Assembly: GCF_022429645.1 (NCBI RefSeq) | Contig: NZ_CP092480.1 | Coordinates: 585,501 to 649,500 of the forward strand | Length of the DNA stretch: 64,000 nucleotides | Origin: Lutibacter sp. A80 | GTDB lineage: Bacteria; Bacteroidota; Bacteroidia; Flavobacteriales; Flavobacteriaceae | Direction of reading: 5' to 3' | In this document: piece by piece, positions 9,268-18,597 of the stretch | Layout: each line of letters begins with the position of its first letter | Position numbering within the stretch: the stretch's first letter is position 1 | The notes under the pieces: generated by a model | Database searches by the model: none | Seen by the model: the letters and a program-made list of their open reading frames with translations, nothing else | Told to the model about the DNA's origin: nothing | Translations under genes and position numbers: made by a program

Positions 9268-9288
9268 ATAATATTATTTAAAAATAGT

Positions 9289-10371
9289 TTAGGCCTTGTA
9301 AAATGGAAGCCTTACAATTTTTGCAGGAATTGCTTTTTTACGAACTTGAATAAAAATTTCGGTGTCTCTTTTAGCATATTCTTTTGTTACATAGCCCATA
9401 CCAATACCTTTTTTAAGTGAAGGACTCATAGTACCAGAAGTTACTTCTCCAATTACAGTTCCATTTTCATCAACAATTTCGTAACCGTGACGAGGAATTC
9501 CTTTTCCTGTAATTTCAAAAGCAATTAATTTTTTTGTTACACCTTCTTCTTTTTGCTTTTTAAGTGCTTCAGAATTAATAAAATCTTTCGTAAATTTTGT
9601 AATCCATCCTAAACCTGCTTCAATAGGAGAAGTGGTATCGTTAATATCATTTCCGTATAAACAGAATCCCATTTCTAAACGTAAAGTATCGCGAGCAGCT
9701 AAACCAATTGGTTTTATATCTACAGCAGCACCTGCTTTAAATACAGCATTCCAAACGGCTTCGGCGTCTTTATTTTTTATATAAATTTCGAATCCACCAG
9801 AACCTGTATAACCAGTTGCAGAAACAATAATATCTTTAAAACCGGCAAATTCACCAATTTTAAAACTGTAATATTCCATAGAAGAAAGCTCAATATCTGT
9901 AAGCGATTGTAAAGCTTCAGAAGTTTTTGGACCTTGTACAGCTAGTAACGAATATGCGTCTGAAGCATTAATCATTTCTACACCTAAATCGTTATGCTGA
10001 GAAATCCAGTTCCAATCTTTTTCAATATTAGAAGCATTTACTACAAGCATATATTCTTCTTCAGTAATTCTATAAACTAATAAATCATCAACAATTCCAC
10101 CATCGTTATTTGGTAAACAACTGTATTGAATTTTACCATCTACAAGTTTAGAAGCATCATTAGAAGTAACTTTTTGAATTAAAGCCAATGCATTTTTACC
10201 TTTTAGAAAAAATTCACCCATATGGGAAACATCAAAAACACCTACAGCATTTCTAACAGTTTCATGTTCAATATTTATTCCTTCATATTGTACAGGCATA
10301 TTAAAACCGGCAAAAGGCACCATTTTAGCACCTAATTGTTCGTGGATATGAGATAAAGCAGTATTTTTCAT
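9289..10371 (-). CDS. gcvT: Aminomethyltransferase (glycine cleavage T protein)
   Basis: GcvT transfers the aminomethyl carbon from lipoylated H protein to tetrahydrofolate, releasing ammonia. The 360-residue length is standard. Family motifs are visible: '[19 protein letters not shown]' near the start, '[12 protein letters not shown]', '[11 protein letters not shown]', '[19 protein letters not shown]' (the folate-binding region) and '[20 protein letters not shown]'. The gcvH and gcvP genes are not in the window, as is usual in Bacteroidota where the genes are dispersed. I saw no glycine riboswitch upstream. Confidence 0.96.
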   Translation of the reverse strand: MKNTALSHIHEQLGAKMVPFAGFNMPVQYEGINIEHETVRNAVGVFDVSHMGEFFLKGKNALALIQKVTSNDASKLVDGKIQYSCLPNNDGGIVDDLLVYRITEEEYMLVVNASNIEKDWNWISQHNDLGVEMINASDAYSLLAVQGPKTSEALQSLTDIELSSMEYYSFKIGEFAGFKDIIVSATGYTGSGGFEIYIKNKDAEAVWNAVFKAGAAVDIKPIGLAARDTLRLEMGFCLYGNDINDTTSPIEAGLGWITKFTKDFINSEALKKQKEEGVTKKLIAFEITGKGIPRHGYEIVDENGTVIGEVTSGTMSPSLKKGIGMGYVTKEYAKRDTEIFIQVRKKAIPAKIVRLPFYKA

Positions 10372-10497
10372 TTTTATTATTTTTTTGTGATGCTAAAGTA
10401 CTAAATAATCATAAAATCAATTGGTATTAAATTAACATTTTCTAATTTTAAAAGTGTCTGAATACTATTACAAAACGAATACTATTGTTTAGAATAC

Positions 10498-10527
10498 TTG
10501 CTCTCAATATATCTTTTTTTATATTTG
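10498..10527 (+). promoter_or_regulatory. Flavobacterial promoter TTG-N19-TATATTTG
   Basis: The -33 TTG (10498-10500) and -7 TATATTTG (10520-10527) are separated by 19 bp, a full match to the Bacteroidota housekeeping promoter. Transcription should begin near 10534, about 15 bases before the ATG at 10549, with TTTGGAG as a possible ribosome site. This rules out translation from the TTG at 10498. Confidence 0.65.
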
Positions 10528-10548
10528 AATATTCTAAATTTTGGAGTT

Positions 10549-12012
10549 ATGATTTTAAAAAAAATAGCATTTATCAGCATTTTTATTGTTTTTTTTACAA
10601 ATTATGCACAAAATCCATTTTTACCGGTTGATTATTTAACTAAAGATTTTCATAAAGATAGAAGGGAAGCTTTACGTGCTAAAATGCCTGCTAATAGTGT
10701 TGCTGTTTTTTTTGCAAACCCAATTAGAAATAGAGCAAATGATGTAGATTATGTATACCATCAAAATCCAAATTTTTATTATCTAACGGGTTATAAAGAA
10801 CCCCATGCAATGGTTTTAATATTTAAAGAAAACCAAGAAGTTGAAGGTCGGTTATTTAATGAAGTTTTATTTGTACAAGCGCGTGATGAAAGTGCTGAAA
10901 TGTGGACAGGAAAACGTTTAGGTGTTATTGGAGCTCAAGATCAACTAGGATTTAGAGTTGCATTTAAAGGTGGTGATTTTAAAAATAATAAAATAGATTT
11001 TTTAAAATTTAATAACATATTTTTTGAGGAATTTAAAAACGATGTAAGAGATACAAAAAGTAATGCCGATTTATATGATTTAATTGAGGTGTTTAAAGAA
11101 AAAATATCTTTTAATTTAATGAATTTAGAAGATATTTCGGAGGATAAAATTAGAGAGCAAACTTTAAAAAAATTAGATACAGAGTTTTTAAAAGGTACAA
11201 TGGCATCTTTGCGTGAGATTAAAACTAAAGAAGAATTAGTTTTATTAAAAAAAGCTGTTGAAATTTCAGCAATTGGACAAATTGAAATAATGAAAGCAAT
11301 GCACCCAGATATGTCTGAAACAGAAGCGCAAGGTATACACGAATTTGTATATAAAAAATATGGTGCAGAATACGAAGGATATCCTTCAATTGTGGGATCT
11401 GGAAATAATGGTTGTATTTTACATTATACAGATAATAATAAAACATTAATTGGCGAAAACAGTTTAATTTTAATGGATTTAGGCGCAGAATACCACGGAT
11501 ATACAGCAGATGTAACAAGAACAATTCCGGCAAATGGAAAGTTTTCTAAGGAACAAAAACTGATTTACGATTTGGTTTATGAAGCTCAAGAAGCAGGAAT
11601 TGCAGCTTATAAAATTGGAACAAAAATGAGTAAACCACACGCTATTGCTAAAAAAATAATAAATAAAGGCCTTGCCGAATTAGGAATTATTTCTTCAGAA
11701 AAAGCATATCATACTTATTTTCCACACGGATCTATGCATCATATTGGTTTAGACGTACACGACCCAGGTACTTATAAAAAGTTTGAAGAAAATATGGTAG
11801 TAACAATGGAACCAGGTATTTATATTTCAATTGGAAGTGATTGTGATGAAAAATGGTGGGGTATAGGTATTCGTATAGAAGATGATATTTTAATTACAAA
11901 AAATGGTCCAGTAAATTTATCTAAAAGAGCTCCTAGAACTTCTGAAGAAGTTGAAGCATTAATGGAACTTCCAAGTGTTTTAGAAAAATTTGTATTACCT
12001 AAATTAGAGTAA
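10549..12012 (+). CDS. pepP: Secreted M24B Xaa-Pro aminopeptidase
   Basis: The 487-residue protein removes N-terminal residues that precede proline. Its signal peptide ('KKIAFISIFIVFF...YAQ') points to the periplasm or exterior. The N-terminal domain has 'NPNFYYLTGYKEPHAM'. The pita-bread domain carries all five metal ligands: Asp in 'LILMDLGAEYHGYTAD', Asp in 'ADVTRTIP', His in 'HHIGLDVHD', Glu in 'TMEPGIYI' and Glu in 'GIRIEDDILI'. The start at ATG 10549 is chosen because a promoter ends just upstream and the signal peptide then begins at residue 1. Confidence 0.93.
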   Translation: MILKKIAFISIFIVFFTNYAQNPFLPVDYLTKDFHKDRREALRAKMPANSVAVFFANPIRNRANDVDYVYHQNPNFYYLTGYKEPHAMVLIFKENQEVEGRLFNEVLFVQARDESAEMWTGKRLGVIGAQDQLGFRVAFKGGDFKNNKIDFLKFNNIFFEEFKNDVRDTKSNADLYDLIEVFKEKISFNLMNLEDISEDKIREQTLKKLDTEFLKGTMASLREIKTKEELVLLKKAVEISAIGQIEIMKAMHPDMSETEAQGIHEFVYKKYGAEYEGYPSIVGSGNNGCILHYTDNNKTLIGENSLILMDLGAEYHGYTADVTRTIPANGKFSKEQKLIYDLVYEAQEAGIAAYKIGTKMSKPHAIAKKIINKGLAELGIISSEKAYHTYFPHGSMHHIGLDVHDPGTYKKFEENMVVTMEPGIYISIGSDCDEKWWGIGIRIEDDILITKNGPVNLSKRAPRTSEEVEALMELPSVLEKFVLPKLE

Positions 12013-12080
12013 ATTTTAAGACTTAAAGTGTAACTTTTTTAAAAATTAATAATATCTTTAGTATCAAATTAAAATAGTGT

Positions 12081-12620
12081 ATGGAATTTCAAATATATAA
12101 TTTGAAGGTTGTAAAAAAATTAGTGCTTTTTTTAAGTATTTGTATGTTTCTTTTTTCTTGTCAAGAAAAAAAAGAATTCAGTTCAATAGAACCAAATAAT
12201 TGGAGTAAAAGAACTGTAGACTTAAATAACAAAGATTCTTTAGTGTCAGGTAAAACATATTTGTCTGTATATTCTCAAATATACAGTAGTTCTGAAGATA
12301 GAACGCATAATTTAACTGTTACAGTTAGTATGAAAAATATTAATTTAAACGATACTATTTATGTAGAAAAAGCTAATTATTATGATACCAAAGGGAATTT
12401 AATTAGAACATATTTTGATAAAGATATTTTTATAGCACCTTTAGAAACTGTTGAAATTATTATAGATGAAGTTGATCAGCATGGTGGTACAGGAGCCAAT
12501 TTTGTTTTTAGTTGGAAAAAGGAAAAACAAACTAACGATCCTCATTTTGAGAGTATTATGATTTCTACTTTTGGACAACAAGGTTTATCTTTTACATCAC
12601 AAGGAATAAAATTAGAATAA
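12081..12620 (+). CDS. DUF3124-family lipoprotein
   Basis: The 179-residue protein has an N-terminal hydrophobic segment ending 'FLFSC', a lipobox with Cys27. The body contains a beta-rich domain with 'TYLSVYSQIYS', 'LTVTVSMKNINLNDTIYV' and 'GTGANFVFSW', which I recognise as DUF3124. No catalytic residues are apparent and the function is unknown. The stop is directly adjacent to the end of the convergent TIGR02757 gene, with no gap. Confidence 0.75.
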   Translation: MEFQIYNLKVVKKLVLFLSICMFLFSCQEKKEFSSIEPNNWSKRTVDLNNKDSLVSGKTYLSVYSQIYSSSEDRTHNLTVTVSMKNINLNDTIYVEKANYYDTKGNLIRTYFDKDIFIAPLETVEIIIDEVDQHGGTGANFVFSWKKEKQTNDPHFESIMISTFGQQGLSFTSQGIKLE

Positions 12621-13385
12621 TTAAAATTTTTCAAAAACACCTAAGCCAAATAGCGCAAAATCGTATTTAACAGGATCTATTTTATCCATTTTTCTTAGTG
12701 CAGTATCTAATTCTACTAATGCTTTCGCATCATTTTGTTTTCTTGTTAGTAAACCTAATTTTCTAGCTACATTTCCAGAATGCACATCTAAAGGACAAGA
12801 TAAAATTGCTGGAGAAATTGTCTTCCAAATTCCAAAATCAACACCTGCAGCATCATTTCTAACCATCCAGCGTAAAAACATATTAATACGTTTGGCTGCT
12901 GAACCTTTTAATGGATCAGAAATATGTTTTTTAGTACGTTCTAAATGCGGAATTTCAAAAAATAACTCTTTTAACTTGTGAATAGCAGGTTGTGTAGTTG
13001 TTTTTGTAGAATAGTTTGAAAATACACCTTCTAAACCATAATAATTTTTATAAATATGTTGTAATGCATTTATAAAATAAACAGCATCTAAACTATTAAA
13101 AGTTCTATGTACAAAGCCATTAAAATTATCTAAATGATGTGGTTTATGATTCATAACAAAATCATAAGGAGAATTACCCAATAAATCCATCATTTTAATA
13201 GCATTCTTAATAATCATTTTTCTATTTCCCCACGCAATAGTTGCAGTTAAAAACCCTGAAATTTCTATATCTTCTTTTATTGAAAATTGATGCGGAATTT
13301 GAATTGGGTCACTTTCAATAAATGTAGGATTGTTATATTCAACTACCTTTATGTCTAAAAATTCTTTAAGTTCTTTATTTGTCAA
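12621..13385 (-). CDS. TIGR02757 (DUF2400) family protein
   Basis: The 254-residue protein matches a Bacteroidota-conserved family of unknown function. Signature stretches are 'KFLDIKV'-like N-terminus, 'SDPIQIPHQFS', 'TIAWGNRKMIIKNA' and 'FVHRTFNSLDAVYF'. The C-terminal 'CPLDVHSGNVARKLGLL' resembles the catalytic-Asp segment of HhH-GPD DNA glycosylases. Translation starts at TTG (13385); the predicted N-terminus MTNKELKEFL fits the family and no ATG is nearby. It lies 10 bp downstream of the sulfurtransferase and is probably co-transcribed with it. Confidence 0.85.
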   Translation of the reverse strand: MTNKELKEFLDIKVVEYNNPTFIESDPIQIPHQFSIKEDIEISGFLTATIAWGNRKMIIKNAIKMMDLLGNSPYDFVMNHKPHHLDNFNGFVHRTFNSLDAVYFINALQHIYKNYYGLEGVFSNYSTKTTTQPAIHKLKELFFEIPHLERTKKHISDPLKGSAAKRINMFLRWMVRNDAAGVDFGIWKTISPAILSCPLDVHSGNVARKLGLLTRKQNDAKALVELDTALRKMDKIDPVKYDFALFGLGVFEKF

Positions 13386-13395
13386 TGGTAAAATT

Positions 13396-14232
13396 TTAAT
13401 TTAAAGTATCTATTGGAGTGTTTTTTGTTGAAGCCCATTCAGTCCAAGAACCATCATAAACAGCTTTTTTATTTTTTAGAACAAGCTCACTAGCTAACAT
13501 AATTATACAAGCTGTAATTCCAGAACCACAAGAAAAAATTAAAGGATTATCATCAATTTTTAAATTGTTAAAAATGGATTTAAGAGCAGTTTCAGATTTG
13601 AATTTACCATCTTTAAGAACAGTGCTATAAGGCAAATTTATAGAATATGGTATATGACCACTTTTTAAATTAGGTCTTGGGTCTGGAGCAGTTCCATTAA
13701 ATCTACCTTCAGATCTAGCATCTAAAACTATTGCTTGTTTAGTTGATAAATTTGTTTTAATTTCATTTATATCCTTCACCAGTTCCAGATGTAAAACAGC
13801 TTCAAAATTACCTAAACTATAGGTGTCTTTTTTAAAAGGTTCTAATTCAAAACCCTCATTATTCCAAGCGGGTAAACCACCATTTAAAACAGCAATATTA
13901 TTATGTCCCATAGTTTTAAATAGCCACCAAACTCTTGGGCTTGTATAAACACCTAAATTGTCATAAACCACAATTTTACTGGTTTTATTAATACCTAAAT
14001 TACGACATTCTTGTTCAAATTGTTTTGCATTAGGTAATGTATTAGGAAATGGCGCATTTTTATCGCTAAAAGAATTTTTTATATCAAAAAAGCGTGCATT
14101 TGTAATTCGTAAATCTTCAAATTTAGATTTTATCCCAGAAATATTATTTTTCTGACTCGCATCTAAAATAATTAAATCAGGATTGTTTAAATTTTTATAA
14201 AGCCATTTTGCAGATACTAAATTGGTTATCAT
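13396..14232 (-). CDS. Thiosulfate/3-mercaptopyruvate sulfurtransferase (two rhodanese domains)
   Basis: The 278-residue protein contains an inactive N-terminal rhodanese domain (about 5-125) with 'VVYDNLGVYTSPRVWWLF' and 'LNGGLPAW'. The active C-terminal domain (about 150-275) carries 'LDARSEGRFNG' and the loop 'SCGSGITACI' with the catalytic Cys at about 235. CGSGxTA is closer to the mercaptopyruvate sulfurtransferase loop than the classical CRKGVT rhodanese loop. It transfers sulfane sulfur in the cytosol. Confidence 0.9.
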   Translation of the reverse strand: MITNLVSAKWLYKNLNNPDLIILDASQKNNISGIKSKFEDLRITNARFFDIKNSFSDKNAPFPNTLPNAKQFEQECRNLGINKTSKIVVYDNLGVYTSPRVWWLFKTMGHNNIAVLNGGLPAWNNEGFELEPFKKDTYSLGNFEAVLHLELVKDINEIKTNLSTKQAIVLDARSEGRFNGTAPDPRPNLKSGHIPYSINLPYSTVLKDGKFKSETALKSIFNNLKIDDNPLIFSCGSGITACIIMLASELVLKNKKAVYDGSWTEWASTKNTPIDTLN

Positions 14233-14378
14233 AAGTTTAAAGTTGTTTTAGAATAAATGTAAAGATACACGCTATTTTATTTTCTAAAAATTATAGTTAA
14301 TTAAAGTTATTGAATTTAATCTTTTTTTTAAAAAATACGTAATTTAGTACAATATTCAATTAACTTAAACAACACTTT

Positions 14379-17300
14379 ATGTATCATTTTAAAAACAAGA
14401 GTTGGGTGCTTTTAAAAGCACTACTTGTATTTTTTATTGTTTTTGCGCAAGATATAAATGCTCAGAACAGAAAAAATAGAGCAAATAAATCTTCACAGCA
14501 ATTTGAACTAAGCAGTAAATCTCTAAATATGTTTAAATTTAGAAGTATTGGTCCTGCTGCTTATTCTGGTAGAATTTCAGATTTTGCTGTAAATCCTGAA
14601 AATCCTTCAGAGTATTATGTAGGTGTAGCTTCAGGCGGTTTATGGAAAACTGTAAACCACGGAACTACATTTGAACCCATTTTTGATAAAGAATCGGTTT
14701 TTTCTATAGGATGTTTAGCTATGGATCCTAATAATTCGAATGTGCTTTGGGTTGGAACCGGAGAAAATAACAGCCAACGTAATTTGGCTTATGGAGATGG
14801 TGTTTATAAAACTACCGATGGAGGAAAATCTTTTACAAATATGGGGCTTAAAACGAGTTCGCAAATTGGTAAAATAATGATTGATCCAAGAGACAGTGAT
14901 GTTGTTTATGTAGCATCGCAAGGTCAGGCTTGGGGACCAGGGGGTGAAAGAGGATTATACAAAACAACTGACGGAGGAAAAACCTGGAATAGAATTTTAG
15001 AAGTAGGAGCGTACACTGGTGTTTCTGATTTGGAAATGGATCCTAGAAATCCTGATGTTTTATATGCAGCTTCTCATCAAAGAGAACGTAGGGTTTATTC
15101 AAAAATTGATGGTGGACCAGAATCTGCTATTTATAAATCTGTAGATGCGGGTGCTACTTGGAGAAAATTAAAAAAAGGGTTGCCATCTGGTGATGTTGGT
15201 AGAATTGGTTTAGCACTTTCTTCTAATCCTGATATTGTATATGCTGTTATTGAACTTCCTGGAAATAAAGGTGGAACATACCGTTCAAATGATAGAGGTG
15301 AAAGCTGGGAAAAAAGAAGTGATAAAGTCTCTGGAAGTCCTCAATACTACAATGAGCTGTATGCAGATCCAATTGATCCAGATATAATAATTTTAATGGA
15401 TACACGCGCTGGATTATCTGACGATGGTGGAAAAACTTGGATAAATATTGAAGGAAGAAATAAACACGTAGATAACCATGCGCTTTGGATAAATCCAGAC
15501 GATACCAACCACTATTTAATGGGGTGTGATGGTGGTATATATGAAAGCTACGACAGAGCAAAAACATGGCAGTTTAAAAGTAATTTACCAATAACACAAT
15601 ATTACCACGTTAGAACGGATAATGATTATCCTTTTTATAATGTATATGGAGGAGCTCAAGATAATGGTTCGTGGTTTGGACCGTCGCAAACCCATAGAAG
15701 AAATATTGTAAACGCAGATTGGACTTACACTATTGGAGGTGATGGGTATTTATCTATTCCAGATCCTGAAAATCCAGATATTCATTATTGCGAATCTCAA
15801 TATTGTGGCTTAAGAAGATACGATAGAACTACAGGAAATAGTATTTCAATTAAACCACAACCTACAGAAGATGAAGAGTATAATTGGAATTGGAATACAC
15901 CATATTTTGTTAGTAAATTCGATAATAAAACCCTTTATGTTGGTGGAAATTATGTGTTGAAAAGTACAGATATGGGTGGTACATGGAAAAAAGTGAGCGG
16001 AGATATGACACGAGGAATTGATCAAAATTCGTTACCAATGATGGGTAAAATGTGGCCGCCAGAAGCAGTTGCAAAAAATATGTCAACTTCTAAATTTGGA
16101 AATATTTTTGCTTTGGCAGAATCTCCTTTAAAACAAGGTATGCTATATGCGGGAACAGATGATGGTTTAATTTGGACATCGGAAAATGATGGTGAAAATT
16201 GGACGCGTTACGATAAGTTTACAGGTGTTCCAGATATGACATTTGTGAATTATATTTTACCTTCACAACATAACTTAGGAACTGTTTATGCTTGTTTTGA
16301 TGGAAGAAAAAATAGCAGTGATTTTACACCATATTTAATTAAAAGTACTGATAATGGAAAAACATGGAGCTCAATAGCTTCTAATTTACCTTCAGGTACT
16401 GTTTATTGTATTCAAGAAGATCACGTAAATCCTAATATTTTATTTATTGGAACGGAATGGGGTGTTTGGACTACAATAGATGGAGGTAAAAAATGGGTGC
16501 AAATTAAAAACGGAATTCCTACCATTCAGGTTAAAGATATTACCATTCAAGAAAGAGAAAATGACTTGGTAGTTGCTACTTTTGGTAGAGGCTTTTATGT
16601 GTTAGATAATTATTCATCGTTAAGAGAATTAAATTCAGAAATTACAGAAAAAGAAGCACATATATTTACAATAAATGAAAGTCTATTGTATTTTCCTTCA
16701 AGTAATTTAAACTATCAAGGAAGTACTCATTTTAGTCTTAAAAACCCAGATCCTTCAGTTACATTTGAATATTTTATTAAAAATGGATTTGAATCTTTAA
16801 AACAAAAAAGAATTAAAAAACAGAAAGCTTCAGAAAAATCGGGTACTTATTTTTACCCTTCAGAAGAAGCGTTAAGGTTAGAAAGTGAAGAAGTAAAACC
16901 AAATTTAGTATTTACAATTTATAATAATGCTAATGCTATTGTGCGTAAAATTGAAGCGCCACTAAGAAAAGGTTACAACAGCATTTCTTGGGATTTAAGT
17001 TACTTAACAAATAGAGGTATAAAAGTTCCGCCAGGAATGTATAAAGTTGCCTTAGATAAAAATGAAAATGGAAAATTTACACGTCTAGTAGAGCCTACAG
17101 CATTTAAAGTAATATCGTTACCAAATGCACTAGGAACTCCTAATTACGAAGCTAATTTTAATTTCTTAAAAGGTGTGTACGATTTAAATACGAAGGTAAC
17201 TGCTGCTAATGGAAAAATTAAAGATTTAAATACTAGAATTACAAATATGAAATCAATTCTAGCAAAAACTCCTGTTGAAGCAAATACACTTGTAAATAAG

Positions 17301-17603
17301 TTAAATACTGCTAAAAAAGAAGTTGATAAAGTAGCTAAAATAATTGTTGGAGGTTTTGGAGCTAAAAATTCTGTAGCTTCACGTAATAGATATGCTTTAT
17401 ATACCACTAGTTCTGCTCAAGTAGATATTACAGGAGCTCAAAAAGAACAATTTAAATTAGCACAAGATGCTTTTAATGGTGTTTCAGGAACTTTAAATGA
17501 GTTGTACACAACTACAATTCCAAGTCTTGAAAAAGAGTTTGAAAATGCTGGAGGTGTATTGTTTGACGTTTCACCACAGCGTAGAAGATCTTTTGAAGAG
17601 TAA
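14379..17603 (+). CDS. Large secreted Asp-box (BNR/sortilin-like) beta-propeller protein
   Basis: The 1074-residue protein has an N-terminal signal (about 8-28, ending at AQ). At least nine Asp-box turns of the form S/T-x-D-x-G-x-x-W follow, such as 'TTDGGKTW', 'SVDAGATW', 'SNDRGESW', 'SDDGGKTW', 'STDMGGTW' and 'STDNGKTW', spanning about 140-690. They indicate one or two large propellers like those in VPS10/sortilin and BNR glycosidases. The last 300 residues include a beta-domain ('YNSISWDLSYLTNRGIKVPPG') and a helical region (about 920-1060). No type IX secretion C-terminal domain is visible. I cannot identify catalytic residues, so glycosidase activity is unproven. Confidence 0.82.
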   Translation: MYHFKNKSWVLLKALLVFFIVFAQDINAQNRKNRANKSSQQFELSSKSLNMFKFRSIGPAAYSGRISDFAVNPENPSEYYVGVASGGLWKTVNHGTTFEPIFDKESVFSIGCLAMDPNNSNVLWVGTGENNSQRNLAYGDGVYKTTDGGKSFTNMGLKTSSQIGKIMIDPRDSDVVYVASQGQAWGPGGERGLYKTTDGGKTWNRILEVGAYTGVSDLEMDPRNPDVLYAASHQRERRVYSKIDGGPESAIYKSVDAGATWRKLKKGLPSGDVGRIGLALSSNPDIVYAVIELPGNKGGTYRSNDRGESWEKRSDKVSGSPQYYNELYADPIDPDIIILMDTRAGLSDDGGKTWINIEGRNKHVDNHALWINPDDTNHYLMGCDGGIYESYDRAKTWQFKSNLPITQYYHVRTDNDYPFYNVYGGAQDNGSWFGPSQTHRRNIVNADWTYTIGGDGYLSIPDPENPDIHYCESQYCGLRRYDRTTGNSISIKPQPTEDEEYNWNWNTPYFVSKFDNKTLYVGGNYVLKSTDMGGTWKKVSGDMTRGIDQNSLPMMGKMWPPEAVAKNMSTSKFGNIFALAESPLKQGMLYAGTDDGLIWTSENDGENWTRYDKFTGVPDMTFVNYILPSQHNLGTVYACFDGRKNSSDFTPYLIKSTDNGKTWSSIASNLPSGTVYCIQEDHVNPNILFIGTEWGVWTTIDGGKKWVQIKNGIPTIQVKDITIQERENDLVVATFGRGFYVLDNYSSLRELNSEITEKEAHIFTINESLLYFPSSNLNYQGSTHFSLKNPDPSVTFEYFIKNGFESLKQKRIKKQKASEKSGTYFYPSEEALRLESEEVKPNLVFTIYNNANAIVRKIEAPLRKGYNSISWDLSYLTNRGIKVPPGMYKVALDKNENGKFTRLVEPTAFKVISLPNALGTPNYEANFNFLKGVYDLNTKVTAANGKIKDLNTRITNMKSILAKTPVEANTLVNKLNTAKKEVDKVAKIIVGGFGAKNSVASRNRYALYTTSSAQVDITGAQKEQFKLAQDAFNGVSGTLNELYTTTIPSLEKEFENAGGVLFDVSPQRRRSFEE

Positions 17604-17631
17604 ATTGCAAAATTTAAGTTTGTAAAATTAC

Positions 17632-17683
17632 AAACGCAGTAAAGTAATCTTTTTAATAAGATTGTTTTACTGCGTTTTTTTAT
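17632..17683 (+). terminator. Rho-independent terminator of the propeller gene
   Basis: The arms ACGCAGTAAAGTAATCTT and AAGATTGTTTTACTGCGT pair with one small mismatch region around a TTTAAT loop and run into TTTTTTT. This marks the left edge of the accessory region. Confidence 0.85.
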
Positions 17684-18006
17684 AGTATTTAATTCCTTAT
17701 TGCGAGGTTAAAAGAAATAAGTAAATCAAATTTTTTATAATATTTCTAATGATTTTTATCATACAAACTTTAATAGTAACTTGTTAAATTTGAGTACATT
17801 TTAAAATAACTTCTAAAAAATTGCTACTATTAAAACAAACAAAACATATGATTATCACTTTTAAATAACAGGGTAAAGTGATGTTTTTTAATTATATAAC
17901 AGAGTTGTGCAACATTATGACTCGTCCTGAATAAAGCAAATTATAACAGAAAGTTTTACGAATTGAAACAAACATTATATTAATATTATAAGATAAAAAT
18001 TCTAGA
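17684..18006 (+). repeat. Left-most cassette-like repeat and leader (gene-free stretch)
   Basis: No gene is visible here. A perfect 8-bp inverted repeat, ATCACTTT (17854-17861) and AAAGTGAT (17875-17882), lies within a larger fold-back. It ends in AATTATATAACAGAG followed by the box GTTGTGC (17904-17910). The same 'TATATAACA-(n)-GTTGTG' ending recurs before the DUF2075 gene at 22445-22462. I read this as the right half of an attC-like unit. Confidence 0.5.
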
Positions 18007-18549
18007 ATGAGTGATTATAAAATAAATGACCATATTCATCTTTTTTCAAGCTGGGCAGCTGGCAGAGCTTCTAGTGTAAAAGATAATAGATTTAAAGTTG
18101 AAATTGGACAAAAAATACTTAATAAATCGACAATTAAAAACTTTATTTTAAATCCTGATATATTACCTAATAGTGAATCCGAATTTAAAATATCACACAG
18201 AGAATGGAGACAACAAATAATTGATTTAGCAAAAGAAGAAGGACTACAATTTACTCACGGAGTAAGTGCTAAGTTGATTAATATTTACCTAAAATCAATA
18301 ATAATTTGTGGAGGATTTTACAATCACGAAAATGCTAGATTTATTCATCCTCCAATAGATAGAGTTTTATTAAAAGAACTTGCTAGACAAAATTTTAACG
18401 GAAAAGCTAAATTATGGAAACGTTTTGAAAATATAGCTTGGTCAAAATTTAATTCAGAACAATATGAAGAAGTTATTTCAGAAATAAATATAGGTTTGAA
18501 TGAAGCTCCTTTATGGCAGATTGAAAAATACTGGAAAGGATATCAATAA
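18007..18549 (+). CDS. Conserved-looking hypothetical protein in cassette region
   Basis: The 180-residue soluble protein has no signal peptide. It contains 'NDHIHLFSSWAAGRAS' at the N-terminus, 'FTHGVSAKLINIYLKS' in the middle, 'FIHPPIDRVLLKELA' and a C-terminal 'PLWQIEKYWKGYQ'. The pattern of His, Trp and Pro residues suggests a genuine conserved family, but I cannot name a function. It is the first gene after the leader repeat, in the same direction as every other gene in the array. Bases GTTGTGCA upstream nearly mirror TTCCACAAC downstream. Confidence 0.7.
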   Translation: MSDYKINDHIHLFSSWAAGRASSVKDNRFKVEIGQKILNKSTIKNFILNPDILPNSESEFKISHREWRQQIIDLAKEEGLQFTHGVSAKLINIYLKSIIICGGFYNHENARFIHPPIDRVLLKELARQNFNGKAKLWKRFENIAWSKFNSEQYEEVISEINIGLNEAPLWQIEKYWKGYQ

Positions 18550-18564
18550 TATATTTAGAACGAT

Positions 18565-18584
18565 AAAAAACACGTTTCCACAAC
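18565..18584 (+). repeat. Short remnant of the cassette repeat
   Basis: In the 48-bp gap, 'CGATAAAAAACACGTTTCCA' resembles the right end of the complete units (for example TTATAAAAACACGTTGGCA at 20916-20934). It overlaps CCACAAC, the complement of the GTTGTG(C) box upstream of the preceding gene. It looks like a unit whose body has been deleted. Confidence 0.4.
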
Positions 18585-18597
18585 ATAAACAAAGATA

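Noticed and set aside
10372-10440. A glycine riboswitch upstream of gcvT.
   Set aside because: The leader is short and AT-rich and lacks the conserved aptamer core.
10498-10548. Translation of the Xaa-Pro aminopeptidase from the TTG at 10498.
   Set aside because: That TTG is the -33 element of a good promoter whose start site lies downstream of it.
14379-17603. A type IX secretion substrate.
   Set aside because: The C-terminus lacks the Gly-rich beta-strand sorting domain and ends in a basic helical segment.
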